A DNA stretch of 36,273 nt, taken from positions 1 through 36,273 of the IMG/VR virus record IMGVR_UViG_3300042304_000106; one strand, given 5' to 3'. Of the stretch, positions 7,983-15,679 are shown piece by piece. Made by a program: the position numbers and the translations under genes. The notes under the pieces were generated by a model. The model saw only the letters and a list, made by a program, of their open reading frames with translations, had not been told where the DNA came from and did no database searches. This DNA is from a virus. How positions within the stretch are numbered: the first letter of the stretch is position 1; every line of letters begins with the position of its first letter.

Positions 7983-8487
7983 TCAAAGCATTTCTATAAA
8001 TGGGCTTGCAGAGTTGCAAAAAATGCTTGATGAACTACCCGCTAAATTAGAAGCCAATATCATGCGAGGTGCTTTGCGGCAGGGCGCAAACATTTATAGA
8101 GATCGTGCTAGGGCTAATGCTCCAATCGGTAAAACTGGTAAATTGAAAAAAAGCATCAAAGTCAAAACAACTTTAAGAAAAGGCAAAGCCGTTTCACAAA
8201 TCGTTGCGGGTGGCGGTGACGCATGGTATGCTAAATTTGTTGAATTCGGAACTGCATCTTTTTATGAGGGTACTGGTAGAACTGTTGGAGCACCATATAA
8301 AATAGAGCCTAAGAACAGGAAGGCTATGAAATTTGGAAATGTCTTCACAGAATCCGCAGTCCATCAAGGTGTCAGGCCAACTGCATTCATGCGTAAAGCA
8401 TTTGATGGTGGAACGACAGAGGTGATTGAAGATGTGGCGGCATATATTCGTATGCGTATTGGGCGAGAGATGATTAAAGCATTATGA
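7972..8487 (+). CDS. HK97 gp10-like neck/tail completion protein
   Basis: 171 residues of the HK97-gp10 family. It opens with SISINGLAELQKMLDELPAKLE, then ALRQGANIYRDRARANAPIGKTGKLKKSI, and YAKFVEFGTAS, which is the family's hallmark FxEFGT block, ending with PTAFMRKAFD. These proteins act at the head-tail interface or in tail completion. It overlaps its neighbours by 11 and 4 nt in a tight connector operon. Confidence 0.9.
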   Translation: MASDQSISINGLAELQKMLDELPAKLEANIMRGALRQGANIYRDRARANAPIGKTGKLKKSIKVKTTLRKGKAVSQIVAGGGDAWYAKFVEFGTASFYEGTGRTVGAPYKIEPKNRKAMKFGNVFTESAVHQGVRPTAFMRKAFDGGTTEVIEDVAAYIRMRIGREMIKAL

Positions 8488-8882
8488 ATCCAGAACTAAT
8501 AATTGCCGCAATGCTAAATACAGCAGGAATTACCACATTGGTAAGCACTCGCAAAGCGATGTCGCAATTGCCACAGAATACCGCCTTCCCTGCGCTCGTA
8601 TATACAGTTATTGATGCTGTGCCATTGCCGCACATAAATTTCGCCACAGAACGCCAAATGGCAAGAGCAAGAGTGCAGATCAATCCGCTTGCTAAAACAA
8701 TGGCAGAGGTGAAAGCAATCCATGACCAAGTTCGCTTGGCGATGGACTTTAAATTACAACAGACATTTGCGGGTAAGACAGTTATCAGTAGTCGCCTAGA
8801 TTTATTCGGAACACCTGAAAAAGATTTAGATACTGGTACTTGGACTCAATCCGCAGATTATTTGGTGTCTTACTATGAGTGA
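8484..8882 (+). CDS. Tail terminator (DUF3168-like)
   Basis: 132 residues, consistent with the DUF3168 tail-completion family that caps the tail tube before head joining. It shows FPALVYTVIDAVPLP, ARARVQINPLAKTMAEVKAIHDQVRLAM and a C-terminal beta hairpin (TWTQSADYLVSYYE). It starts in an ATGA overlap and is followed by a terminator. Its place just before the tail tube gene matches lambda gpU-like order. Confidence 0.88.
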   Translation: MNPELIIAAMLNTAGITTLVSTRKAMSQLPQNTAFPALVYTVIDAVPLPHINFATERQMARARVQINPLAKTMAEVKAIHDQVRLAMDFKLQQTFAGKTVISSRLDLFGTPEKDLDTGTWTQSADYLVSYYE

Positions 8883-8919
8883 GACACAAAACAGTTTCAG
8901 GCATTTGCTTGAAAATTCT

Positions 8920-8944
8920 GCTCACATCCCTGTGGGCTTTTTTT
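8920..8944 (+). terminator. Rho-independent terminator before tail tube gene
   Basis: GCTCACA pairs with TGTGGGC (7 bp with one wobble) around TCCC and is followed by seven T. It separates the connector genes from the tail tube gene, so the highly needed tube protein may have its own transcript or benefit from partial read-through. Confidence 0.85.
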
Positions 8945-8964
8945 AAAACCGAGAGGAAAAGACC

Positions 8965-9441
8965 ATGACAGTCCGCACATCCGCAGGGACAACACTTCGT
9001 GTTACTGCGTCAGCACCCGCTACCTTCAATAGCGCAGGGTATAACACCCTGTTTACAACATCTCCCGTCCCCGCACTCGTTGGTGAAATCACCGACTTGG
9101 GCGAGTTTGGTCGTGAGTATGCTCTGGTCACGCATATGCCAGTTGGCTCGCGTGGCACACAGAAGTTCAAAGGCTCATTCAACGAAGGCACAATCACTTT
9201 GTCTTTGGGTTTGGACACCGATGACGCAGGTCAGATTATTATGAAAGCCGCAAGCATTTCTGATAACGACTATTCGTTTATGGTGACCACACAGAATGGT
9301 GACAAATACTATTTCAGGGCGCAAATCATGTCTTGGAAAGTAGGCGTTGGCTCTGTTGATTCAATCACTACTGCAACTGCAACATTGGAAATCACAACCA
9401 ATGCCGCAGGAGTTGGTATTGTTGAAGCACTAGCCGCTTAA
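8965..9441 (+). CDS. Major tail tube protein
   Basis: 158 residues forming the predicted stacked rings of the tail tube. The protein is beta-rich and small-residue-rich, with EFGREYALVTHMPVGSRGTQKFKGSF, GTITLSLGLDTDDAGQ, NDYSFMVTTQNGDKYYFRAQIMSWKVGVGSVDSI and TATATLEITT, features shared with siphophage tube proteins. GAGAGGAAAAG upstream of the ATG is a good ribosome site. It lies between two RNA hairpins (terminator before, structured leader after), as expected for an abundant structural protein. Confidence 0.88.
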   Translation: MTVRTSAGTTLRVTASAPATFNSAGYNTLFTTSPVPALVGEITDLGEFGREYALVTHMPVGSRGTQKFKGSFNEGTITLSLGLDTDDAGQIIMKAASISDNDYSFMVTTQNGDKYYFRAQIMSWKVGVGSVDSITTATATLEITTNAAGVGIVEALAA

Positions 9442-9490
9442 AGAATTGCCGTAAATGGCAACACGCGCACCTACTCGGGTCAGTTCGCAT

Positions 9491-9544
9491 CCTTCGCGGG
9501 GTGCGGCTGATTCGAGCAAGGGCAATAACTCTCCCCGCGAAAGG
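9491..9544 (+). promoter_or_regulatory. Hairpin covering chaperone ribosome site
   Basis: TTCGCGGGG (9493-9501) pairs perfectly with CCCCGCGAA (9533-9541), extended by two more pairs past a bulged A, around a 31-nt loop. The right arm contains the AAAGG Shine-Dalgarno sequence of the gene starting at 9554. There is no T tract, so it looks like translational control rather than a terminator. Confidence 0.5.
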
Positions 9545-9553
9545 ATTACTAAA

Positions 9554-9958
9554 ATGTTTGATATCTCAGAACTAGCAGTCAAAGACACAGCCATCGTTGA
9601 ATTGGAAACAGTTGAAGGCGATGCATTGCTTGATGTTAATGGAAACCAACTTTCAATCACAGTCTATGGTCCAGGAAGTAAGGCTTTCCAAAAAGCACAA
9701 AGCATCCGCAATCGTGCCATCCTTGAGTATGTGAAGAAGGGTGGAAAGAAGATGAAAGAAGGCGAACAGCGTGAGCTTGATGCTGAGTTTTTATCAGCTT
9801 GCACAGTCAGCTTCAATGGATTTGGATATAAAGATTTCACAGGAGTTGAAATGTTTAAAGCCGCTTATCTTGATTCAGCCATCGGCTTCATTACTGAACA
9901 AGTAAATAAAGCCGTTGGTGATTGGGCAAATTTTACTCAGGCATCATCGAAGACCTAA
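9554..9958 (+). CDS. Tail assembly chaperone, short form (G-like)
   Basis: 134 residues from ATG 9554, chosen because AAAGGA precedes it; an open frame from 9455 has no such signal and reads as low-complexity leader. The protein begins MFDISELAVKDTAIVELE, then DPxG-like YGPGSKAFQKAQSIRN, resembling siphophage tail chaperones that coat the tape measure during tail assembly. Close to its end lies AAATTTT (9928-9934), in the correct frame for -1 slippage into the overlapping ORF, the classic G/GT arrangement. It is followed by the tape measure gene. Confidence 0.87.
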   Translation: MFDISELAVKDTAIVELETVEGDALLDVNGNQLSITVYGPGSKAFQKAQSIRNRAILEYVKKGGKKMKEGEQRELDAEFLSACTVSFNGFGYKDFTGVEMFKAAYLDSAIGFITEQVNKAVGDWANFTQASSKT

Positions 9959-10410
9959 GTCTTTATGCGAGACAACTGGCTTGGTTCAGATCAATACCAG
10001 TTGTCAAGCAAGAGAAATCGGTTGCATCAGGTGATAAGCAAGCTGAGTTAACACGCGCTGAGAAGATTCAAAAAAATGGCGGGAAGCCATTGATGCCTGA
10101 TGTTGGTGATGCTGAATATGTGATAACCTATTGGCAAGATTTAGGCATGGTAGAAATGGGCGGGATGGGTTCAATACCATTGACCGCAAAAGAAATAATA
10201 TCGTGGCAACAATGCACAGGCGTTGAGCTTTCAGCTTGGGAATACAGAGCGATCAAACAAATGTCACAGGCATATTTGATGCAAGCTAAAGAGAGCGAAA
10301 AGCCAGAGTGCGAGCCGCCATTCGGTGATCCAGTAAATGAGTTCGATAGAACTATCGTGAGCAAAAAAGTCGGCAATGCTTTCAGGGCATTCATTCAGGC
10401 AAAAAGGTAA
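9922..10410 (+). CDS. Tail assembly chaperone extension (T-like, by -1 shift)
   Basis: This frame lacks a good start (only TTG at 9922, no ribosome site) and overlaps the end of the previous gene one frame back, so it is probably translated only as a fusion. With slippage at 9928-9934 the junction reads ...GDWANF-YSGIIEDLSLYARQ and gives a product of about 285 residues. The T-like part contains acidic and aromatic helices (EYVITYWQDLGMVEMG, GVELSAWEYRAIKQMSQAYL). As in lambda, the fusion would bridge the tape measure and tube subunits. Confidence 0.85.
   Translation: MGKFYSGIIEDLSLYARQLAWFRSIPVVKQEKSVASGDKQAELTRAEKIQKNGGKPLMPDVGDAEYVITYWQDLGMVEMGGMGSIPLTAKEIISWQQCTGVELSAWEYRAIKQMSQAYLMQAKESEKPECEPPFGDPVNEFDRTIVSKKVGNAFRAFIQAKR
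9928..9934 (+). promoter_or_regulatory. Programmed -1 frameshift site AAATTTT
   Basis: Read as A AAT TTT in the short-chaperone frame, a canonical X XXY YYZ heptamer located 22 nt before that gene's stop. The -1 frame is open to 10410. Such sites are conserved in siphophage tail chaperone genes. Confidence 0.82.
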
Positions 10411-10413
10411 GTC

Positions 10414-13400
10414 ATGGCAACAACAGTCGGGCAACTAACAATCGAGATGGCGGCTAACATTGTTAGACTCCAACAAGATTTAGATAAAGCCAAGAACTCT
10501 GTTCAATCGGCTATGTCTTCAATACAGAAGTCAGCAAGCGTTGCGGCTACTGCATTGGGTGCGATTGGAGTTGGCTTATCGGTTGCCGCTTTTACTGGAT
10601 GGATTAAAAGCGCGATAGATGCCGCAGACGAAACCAATAAGATGGCGCAGAAAATTGGTGTCGCTGTCAAAGATGTAGCAGGGCTTCAGCTTGCCTTTAG
10701 ACAGGCGGGTATTGATAGCGGTGCGCTACAAACAAGCATGAGTAAATTGTCTGTCGCTATTGCGAATGGCAATGATGCTTTTGTTGCTATGAACATCAGC
10801 ACTCGGAATGCAGATGGATCGCTAAAGTCCACTCGTCAAGTCTTGGGCGAAGTCGCTGATAAATTCAAATCATACGAAGATGGTGCAAGCAAGACTGCAT
10901 TGGCTGTCCAGTTGTTTGGCAAAGCGGGTGCTGATTTAATTCCATTGCTTAATGCAGGAGCAGACAGCTTAGATCAGTTTGATGAGATGGCTCGTAAGCT
11001 AGGTTTAACAATTAGCGATGAGACAGCCGCAAGAGCCGAGAAGTTTAATGACACATTGGATTTGATGGGTCAAGGATTCCAAGGTATTGCAATGCAAGTA
11101 GCGGCTGAATTGTTGCCAACTCTTGAAGGTCTTGCAGATCAATTCTTTTCATCAATGACAGAAGGCGACCGCTTGAAACGAATTGCTGAAGCATTAGCTA
11201 TTGGGATGAAAGGTCTGTACATAGTTGTTGTCTTAGTTTACGAAGCTGTTGCCACAATGGTTGATACGCTATACACAGCAGGTCGACAAATCTACGCTGT
11301 GATGACGGGTGATTTTAAAGGTGCTGTGCAGTTGGGTACTGATTACGCTAATCGCCTGAAAACAAATTGGACTGGTGCATTAGAAGAAGTTGACAAAGCA
11401 TGGAACGCTAACGGAAGCACAGCAGTTTCCACAATGACAGCGATCTCTAAGGCGGCAAAGAAAGAAGCACCTTATGTGAGCGATGCTTCAAAGAAACAAG
11501 CGGATGAGTTAAAGAAGTTAGAAGAAGCATATAAAAAGTTATTGACTAGCGTTGATGAAAAGATTGCAACGAACAAAGCTGAAGTTGATTCAACTGAAAA
11601 ATTAACTGAGTCACAAAAGCTAGAGATCAAATACACAAATGAAATTGCGGCAGGAACGCTGAAGCTGACTAAGGCGCAGAAAGATAATTTATTTGAAAAG
11701 CTGAAGCTCTTAAAGATTACTGAAGATGCAATTGCTCTTGCCAAGTTAGAGAAAGAAATTCTGGATGAATCCGCAAAATCTAATTATGCGGTTTATGAAT
11801 CAATCGTCAAAAAGAACAAAGCTCTTACTGATGAAGTTATAAAACAGAAAGAATCTAATGATGCAATTTTCTTAGGTGCTGAAGCCATTGCAAAATTAGA
11901 AGTTGAAAAGTTACATGAGCAAGCAACGACCGCAAAGCGTAATGCTGAACTTGCAGAAGAAGCATGGTTAAGCGAAGGCGTTGTTGATGGATACAGAGAT
12001 CAGGCTAAAGCACTTACTGAATTAGCTCTTGCCAAGGAAAAAGGTATTGGACTTAAAGCCGCCAAAGAAGCACAAGATGCTTGGGACAAAGCGGCAAGCT
12101 CAATCACAGAAGGACTGACTGACGCATTGATGCGTGGCTTTGAATCAGGCAAAGGATTCGTGGACAACATCTTGAGCTTCATTAAAAACAAGTTCAAGAC
12201 AACTGTCGCTGAGTTCATCATTCGCCCAATCATGTCTCCAATCGGAAATGCTTTTGCATCGATGATGCCGACAGCCGCAGGAGCCGCAAGCGGTGGCGGT
12301 GGAATGTTCGGTTCTATCCTTGGTGGTGCAAGCCAGATGGGTTCTTTGTTTGGCTCTGGCTTTAGCGGAACAATGGGCGGTGCAGGGTTCATGGACATGA
12401 TGGGTGCATCAGGCTCTGTCATGGCTAATCAGGGCGTGATGAGTGGCGCGGCTATGGGTGCGGGTGCAGTCATGCCTTATGTCCTAGCGGCGGCGGCTTT
12501 AGTATCTTTGATTAAATCAATGGATGACTCAGGCACTATGCATACAGGTGGCGCGGCAACAGCGAGCGCATCGGGTGCGACAAGAACAACTGGCTCTGAG
12601 CTTAACTTTGTTGTCGATGTGAACAAAGAAATGCAAACGCAAATCGTCAACATGGCGGGAAGCATTGCAAATACTTTGAACGGATTAGAGCGAGCATTTG
12701 GTCGAGCCGAGGAAGTTGTTGTCGGTCTTGGCTTCGCAGATGACTCAAGCGCAGATGGTGCATGGGGCGCGTTGAAGATTCTTGCAAGCGGTAAGAGCCT
12801 TGTTGATTGGGCGCAAGGAGCCGACAAGTGGCCTGGATTTGAGTTCTCGGATTCAGCCGCAGGATTTGAAGAATTCACTTTGAAGATCGCGACAGATGTT
12901 CGCACGATGGTTCAGAGTATGCAGTTGCCTGAGTGGGCGGCTAATCTTGCGGCAACAATTAAAGAAGGCGCGACACTTGAAGAAGTCTTAGCTGTTGTCA
13001 ATGCCATTGCTGAATTGAAAGCGGCATTGGTTGGAGCATCTGAAACTCTGACATTGATGGGTGGTCCGTTTGAGGCTTTGGCTTTGAGTGGTGAAGATGC
13101 TGTCCTTGCGGTATCCAATCTTGTTGGCGGTATTGATCAACTGATTGCCAAGGCACAAGGCTTCATGGCGAACTACTACACGGAACAAGAGCAAGCGGGT
13201 GTCATTGCCACATCACTTGTTCAGGCTTTGCAGAAAGCAGGGTTTACAGAACAGCAGATCGCGGCATTGCAACAGAGGCAAGACTTTAGAACCTTGCTTG
13301 AAAGCATTGATGTAAGTACGACTCTAGGTCAAGAACAGTTTGCGGCATTGATTAACCTTCAGCAGAATTTTGCTGATGTTCAGGGATTGTTGGACACTCA

Positions 13401-14106
13401 GAATTTGACATTGCAAGAGCTTGCAAAGATGGCTCCGACAAATACATTGCTTGATCAAATTAAAATTTTGACAGAAGCAGATACGGCAACAGCAACAGCC
13501 AATGCTGAAGTTCAAATAAACACATTGACCAGTATTGATGTTGGTATTGTTTCTGTGGCAAGCGCAGTTGAATCTTTAGAAGGTGCGACAAATAGCGGAT
13601 TCACTCAAGTAGCTAATGCAGTTGGAAGCGCGTTCAATGAAGCTAAAGCAGAGATTGCATCAGCTAATGCATCAGCCGCCGCCGCTTGGAATAATGCGGC
13701 ATCAGCCATTGATCGCGCAAACCAGATTGCATCTGACTCTATCGCATTTGTAAGCCAGATTAGTTCGGCATCAATCAATCAAGATTATGGCGATTACATT
13801 CCGCAATTTGCATCAGGCGGTTCTTATGGTGGTGGCATGGCTTTAGTTGGAGAGAATGGTCCTGAACTAATTAACTTTGGAAAATCAGGAACTATCTATG
13901 ACACAACAACATCAGCATCAATGATTGGCGGTGAGGTTGCGGGTGAGATAAGGGCTTTACGAGAAGAAGTCAGTCAGCTAAGATACGAGGCTAGATCAAC
14001 AGCAGTTAACACTAGCAAGATATTTAAACTGCAAGATAACTGGGATGTTCGTGGTCTTACTGTTAAGACAGATGCTGATCAACCTTTGGACACAGTAACA
14101 GTATGA
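10414..14106 (+). CDS. Tape measure protein
   Basis: The longest gene, 1230 residues, sets tail length and is ejected at infection. At the usual 1.5 angstrom per residue it predicts a tail near 185 nm. It opens with TVGQLTIEMAANIVRLQQDL, then a hydrophobic segment (AATALGAIGVGLSVAAF), a phage tail tape measure core (AADETNKMAQKIGVAVKDVAGL, FGKAGADLIPLLNAGA), a charged coiled coil at about 355-560, a Gly/Met-rich hydrophobic stretch at about 610-710, and the frequent C-terminal FASGGSYGGGMALVGENGPE motif. It directly follows the chaperone genes. Confidence 0.96.
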   Translation: MATTVGQLTIEMAANIVRLQQDLDKAKNSVQSAMSSIQKSASVAATALGAIGVGLSVAAFTGWIKSAIDAADETNKMAQKIGVAVKDVAGLQLAFRQAGIDSGALQTSMSKLSVAIANGNDAFVAMNISTRNADGSLKSTRQVLGEVADKFKSYEDGASKTALAVQLFGKAGADLIPLLNAGADSLDQFDEMARKLGLTISDETAARAEKFNDTLDLMGQGFQGIAMQVAAELLPTLEGLADQFFSSMTEGDRLKRIAEALAIGMKGLYIVVVLVYEAVATMVDTLYTAGRQIYAVMTGDFKGAVQLGTDYANRLKTNWTGALEEVDKAWNANGSTAVSTMTAISKAAKKEAPYVSDASKKQADELKKLEEAYKKLLTSVDEKIATNKAEVDSTEKLTESQKLEIKYTNEIAAGTLKLTKAQKDNLFEKLKLLKITEDAIALAKLEKEILDESAKSNYAVYESIVKKNKALTDEVIKQKESNDAIFLGAEAIAKLEVEKLHEQATTAKRNAELAEEAWLSEGVVDGYRDQAKALTELALAKEKGIGLKAAKEAQDAWDKAASSITEGLTDALMRGFESGKGFVDNILSFIKNKFKTTVAEFIIRPIMSPIGNAFASMMPTAAGAASGGGGMFGSILGGASQMGSLFGSGFSGTMGGAGFMDMMGASGSVMANQGVMSGAAMGAGAVMPYVLAAAALVSLIKSMDDSGTMHTGGAATASASGATRTTGSELNFVVDVNKEMQTQIVNMAGSIANTLNGLERAFGRAEEVVVGLGFADDSSADGAWGALKILASGKSLVDWAQGADKWPGFEFSDSAAGFEEFTLKIATDVRTMVQSMQLPEWAANLAATIKEGATLEEVLAVVNAIAELKAALVGASETLTLMGGPFEALALSGEDAVLAVSNLVGGIDQLIAKAQGFMANYYTEQEQAGVIATSLVQALQKAGFTEQQIAALQQRQDFRTLLESIDVSTTLGQEQFAALINLQQNFADVQGLLDTQNLTLQELAKMAPTNTLLDQIKILTEADTATATANAEVQINTLTSIDVGIVSVASAVESLEGATNSGFTQVANAVGSAFNEAKAEIASANASAAAAWNNAASAIDRANQIASDSIAFVSQISSASINQDYGDYIPQFASGGSYGGGMALVGENGPELINFGKSGTIYDTTTSASMIGGEVAGEIRALREEVSQLRYEARSTAVNTSKIFKLQDNWDVRGLTVKTDADQPLDTVTV

Positions 14107-15002
14107 AAGTCATAAAGCCAGTTACAGTTACTCCTGCAATGATTCTTTCGAGCAATGCGACAGAGGCATATGCAAATTGGAGTTCAGCAACAACATATAG
14201 CAAAGATCAGAAAGTTGATTACGGAATTGGTTACTACAAAAGTTTAGTTAACTCTAACACTAATAATTTACCTGATGCAGTTGGTTCAACTTTTTGGGAA
14301 TTCATTGGTCCTGATAACAAACACGCGATGTTTGATGGGCAAGTAAGCACGACAACAACTAAATCTGTCGCGCCTCTTACAGTAACAGTCGCAACTGGAA
14401 TTGTGAATAGTGTCGCAATGATTGGCTTGGTGGGACAGAGCGTAACAATTACAGTTACTAATGCAGGGGCAAGTCCTCCAGTTTACACAAGGACAATCGG
14501 TCTTGATGGCACAATCATCTTAGACTGGTATATGTATTTCTTCGAGCCATTTGTTCAGCTTGGTGAAGTTGTCTTGACTGACTTGCCTCCTTATCTGAAT
14601 GCTAGAATTACAATGACATTGAATTCTGGAAGTGCTGTCGCTATTGGAGAATTATTGTTTGGAACTGTTTATACATTAGGCGCATTCGGTACTGAGATCG
14701 GTGCAACTGTCGGCATCATTGATTACAGTCGCAAAGATACAGACAATGAAACTGGCAAAACAACATTCGTTCAACGAGCTTTCAGTAAGCGAATGAGTGG
14801 TCAGTTCTTGGTGAACAATGACAGCATCAATGGCGTTCAAAGAATCTTGGCAGATGTTCGCGCTATTCCTAGTGTTTATATTGGCTCTGAAGAAGTTGCT
14901 TACGCGCCATTAGTTGTATATGGTTTTTATCGAGATTTCACAATTGACATTGCTTATCCAACTAAGAGCTGGTGCAGACTTGAAGTTGAAGGTTTGATTT
15001 AA
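14103..15002 (+). CDS. Distal tail protein with possible carbohydrate-binding part
   Basis: 299 residues, overlapping the tape measure stop as ATGA. Residues of about 20-75 (AYANWSSATTYSKDQKVDYG, YYKSLVNSNTNNLPDAVGSTFWEFIGP) have the W...Y..G..V...Y.S....N..P......W pattern of small ChiC/CBM5-12-type carbohydrate-binding domains found in phage tails. The rest is beta-rich with no motif I can name. Position after the tape measure suggests a tail tip or distal tail component that could touch host surface glycans. The binding role is inference. Confidence 0.6.
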   Translation: MKVIKPVTVTPAMILSSNATEAYANWSSATTYSKDQKVDYGIGYYKSLVNSNTNNLPDAVGSTFWEFIGPDNKHAMFDGQVSTTTTKSVAPLTVTVATGIVNSVAMIGLVGQSVTITVTNAGASPPVYTRTIGLDGTIILDWYMYFFEPFVQLGEVVLTDLPPYLNARITMTLNSGSAVAIGELLFGTVYTLGAFGTEIGATVGIIDYSRKDTDNETGKTTFVQRAFSKRMSGQFLVNNDSINGVQRILADVRAIPSVYIGSEEVAYAPLVVYGFYRDFTIDIAYPTKSWCRLEVEGLI

Positions 15003-15013
15003 AGGAAACAAAT

Positions 15014-15670
15014 ATGGCTATCAGTCCATTACCAACGCCACCGAGTCGGGAAGACCCGACAAACTTTGCGACTCGAGCCGATGCTTTCTTGGGTGCATTG
15101 CCAACATTCCAATCTGAAGCTAATGCTTTGCAAGTGGATGTAAACACAAGACAGACAACGGCAAGCACAGCCGCGACAACCGCAACAACTCAGGCGGGTA
15201 TAGCGACAACCCAAGCGGGGATTGCAACGACCCAAGCGGGTATTGCTACCACTCAGGCGGGTATCTCAACAGCAAGCGCAACATCTGCATCTGAATCTTG
15301 GGATTTGTTTGATGACAGGATGCTAGGCGCGAAGGCTTCAGACCCGACACTTGATAATGATGGCAACCCCATTCTTACTGGTGCGCTTTACTTCAGTACC
15401 ACAGTAAATAGAATGAAGGTATATGACGGAACAGCATGGCAACTGGCTTATGTTCCTGCGGGTGACTTTGTAACTGGTGCGGCTAGTTCACAAACAAATA
15501 CAATTGTTCTGTTTGATGGAACAACTGGTAAGCTAGTTAAACAAGCGACAGTTGGAACAGCGGGACAGTATTTGCAAAGCAATGGTGCAGGAGTAGCTCC
15601 AACATGGATCACACCTCCAGTTCCAGAGATTCCACAAGACAATGCACTTCTTTATTATTTCATGGGTTAA
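15014..15670 (+). CDS. Tail fibre-like protein with heptad repeats
   Basis: 218 residues. After a Pro-rich start (AISPLPTPPSREDPTNFATRADAFL), a helix leads into four perfect seven-residue repeats ATTQAGI, then a beta-rich part with DNDGNPILTGALYFSTTVNRMKVYDGTAW, a block seen in many phage tail fibres, and AGQYLQSNGAGVAPTW. The repeats suggest a trimeric coiled-coil stalk. AAAGGAAACAAAT precedes the ATG. Likely part of the tail tip or side fibres. Confidence 0.72.
   Translation: MAISPLPTPPSREDPTNFATRADAFLGALPTFQSEANALQVDVNTRQTTASTAATTATTQAGIATTQAGIATTQAGIATTQAGISTASATSASESWDLFDDRMLGAKASDPTLDNDGNPILTGALYFSTTVNRMKVYDGTAWQLAYVPAGDFVTGAASSQTNTIVLFDGTTGKLVKQATVGTAGQYLQSNGAGVAPTWITPPVPEIPQDNALLYYFMG
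15182..15265 (+). repeat. Four 21-bp tandem repeats (ATTQAGI)
   Basis: Four in-frame 21-nt units encode ATTQAGI exactly, while third codon positions differ between units. That shows selection on the protein repeat rather than very recent duplication. Confidence 0.9.
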
Positions 15671-15679
15671 GGATAAATC

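Noticed and set aside
9455-9553. N-terminal extension of the tail chaperone from ATG 9455.
   Set aside because: No ribosome site, low-complexity sequence, and it overlaps a hairpin; ATG 9554 has AAAGGA.
11472-13515. Several long open frames on the minus strand inside the tape measure gene.
   Set aside because: They mirror the codon structure of the sense gene, lack ribosome sites and show no protein family features.
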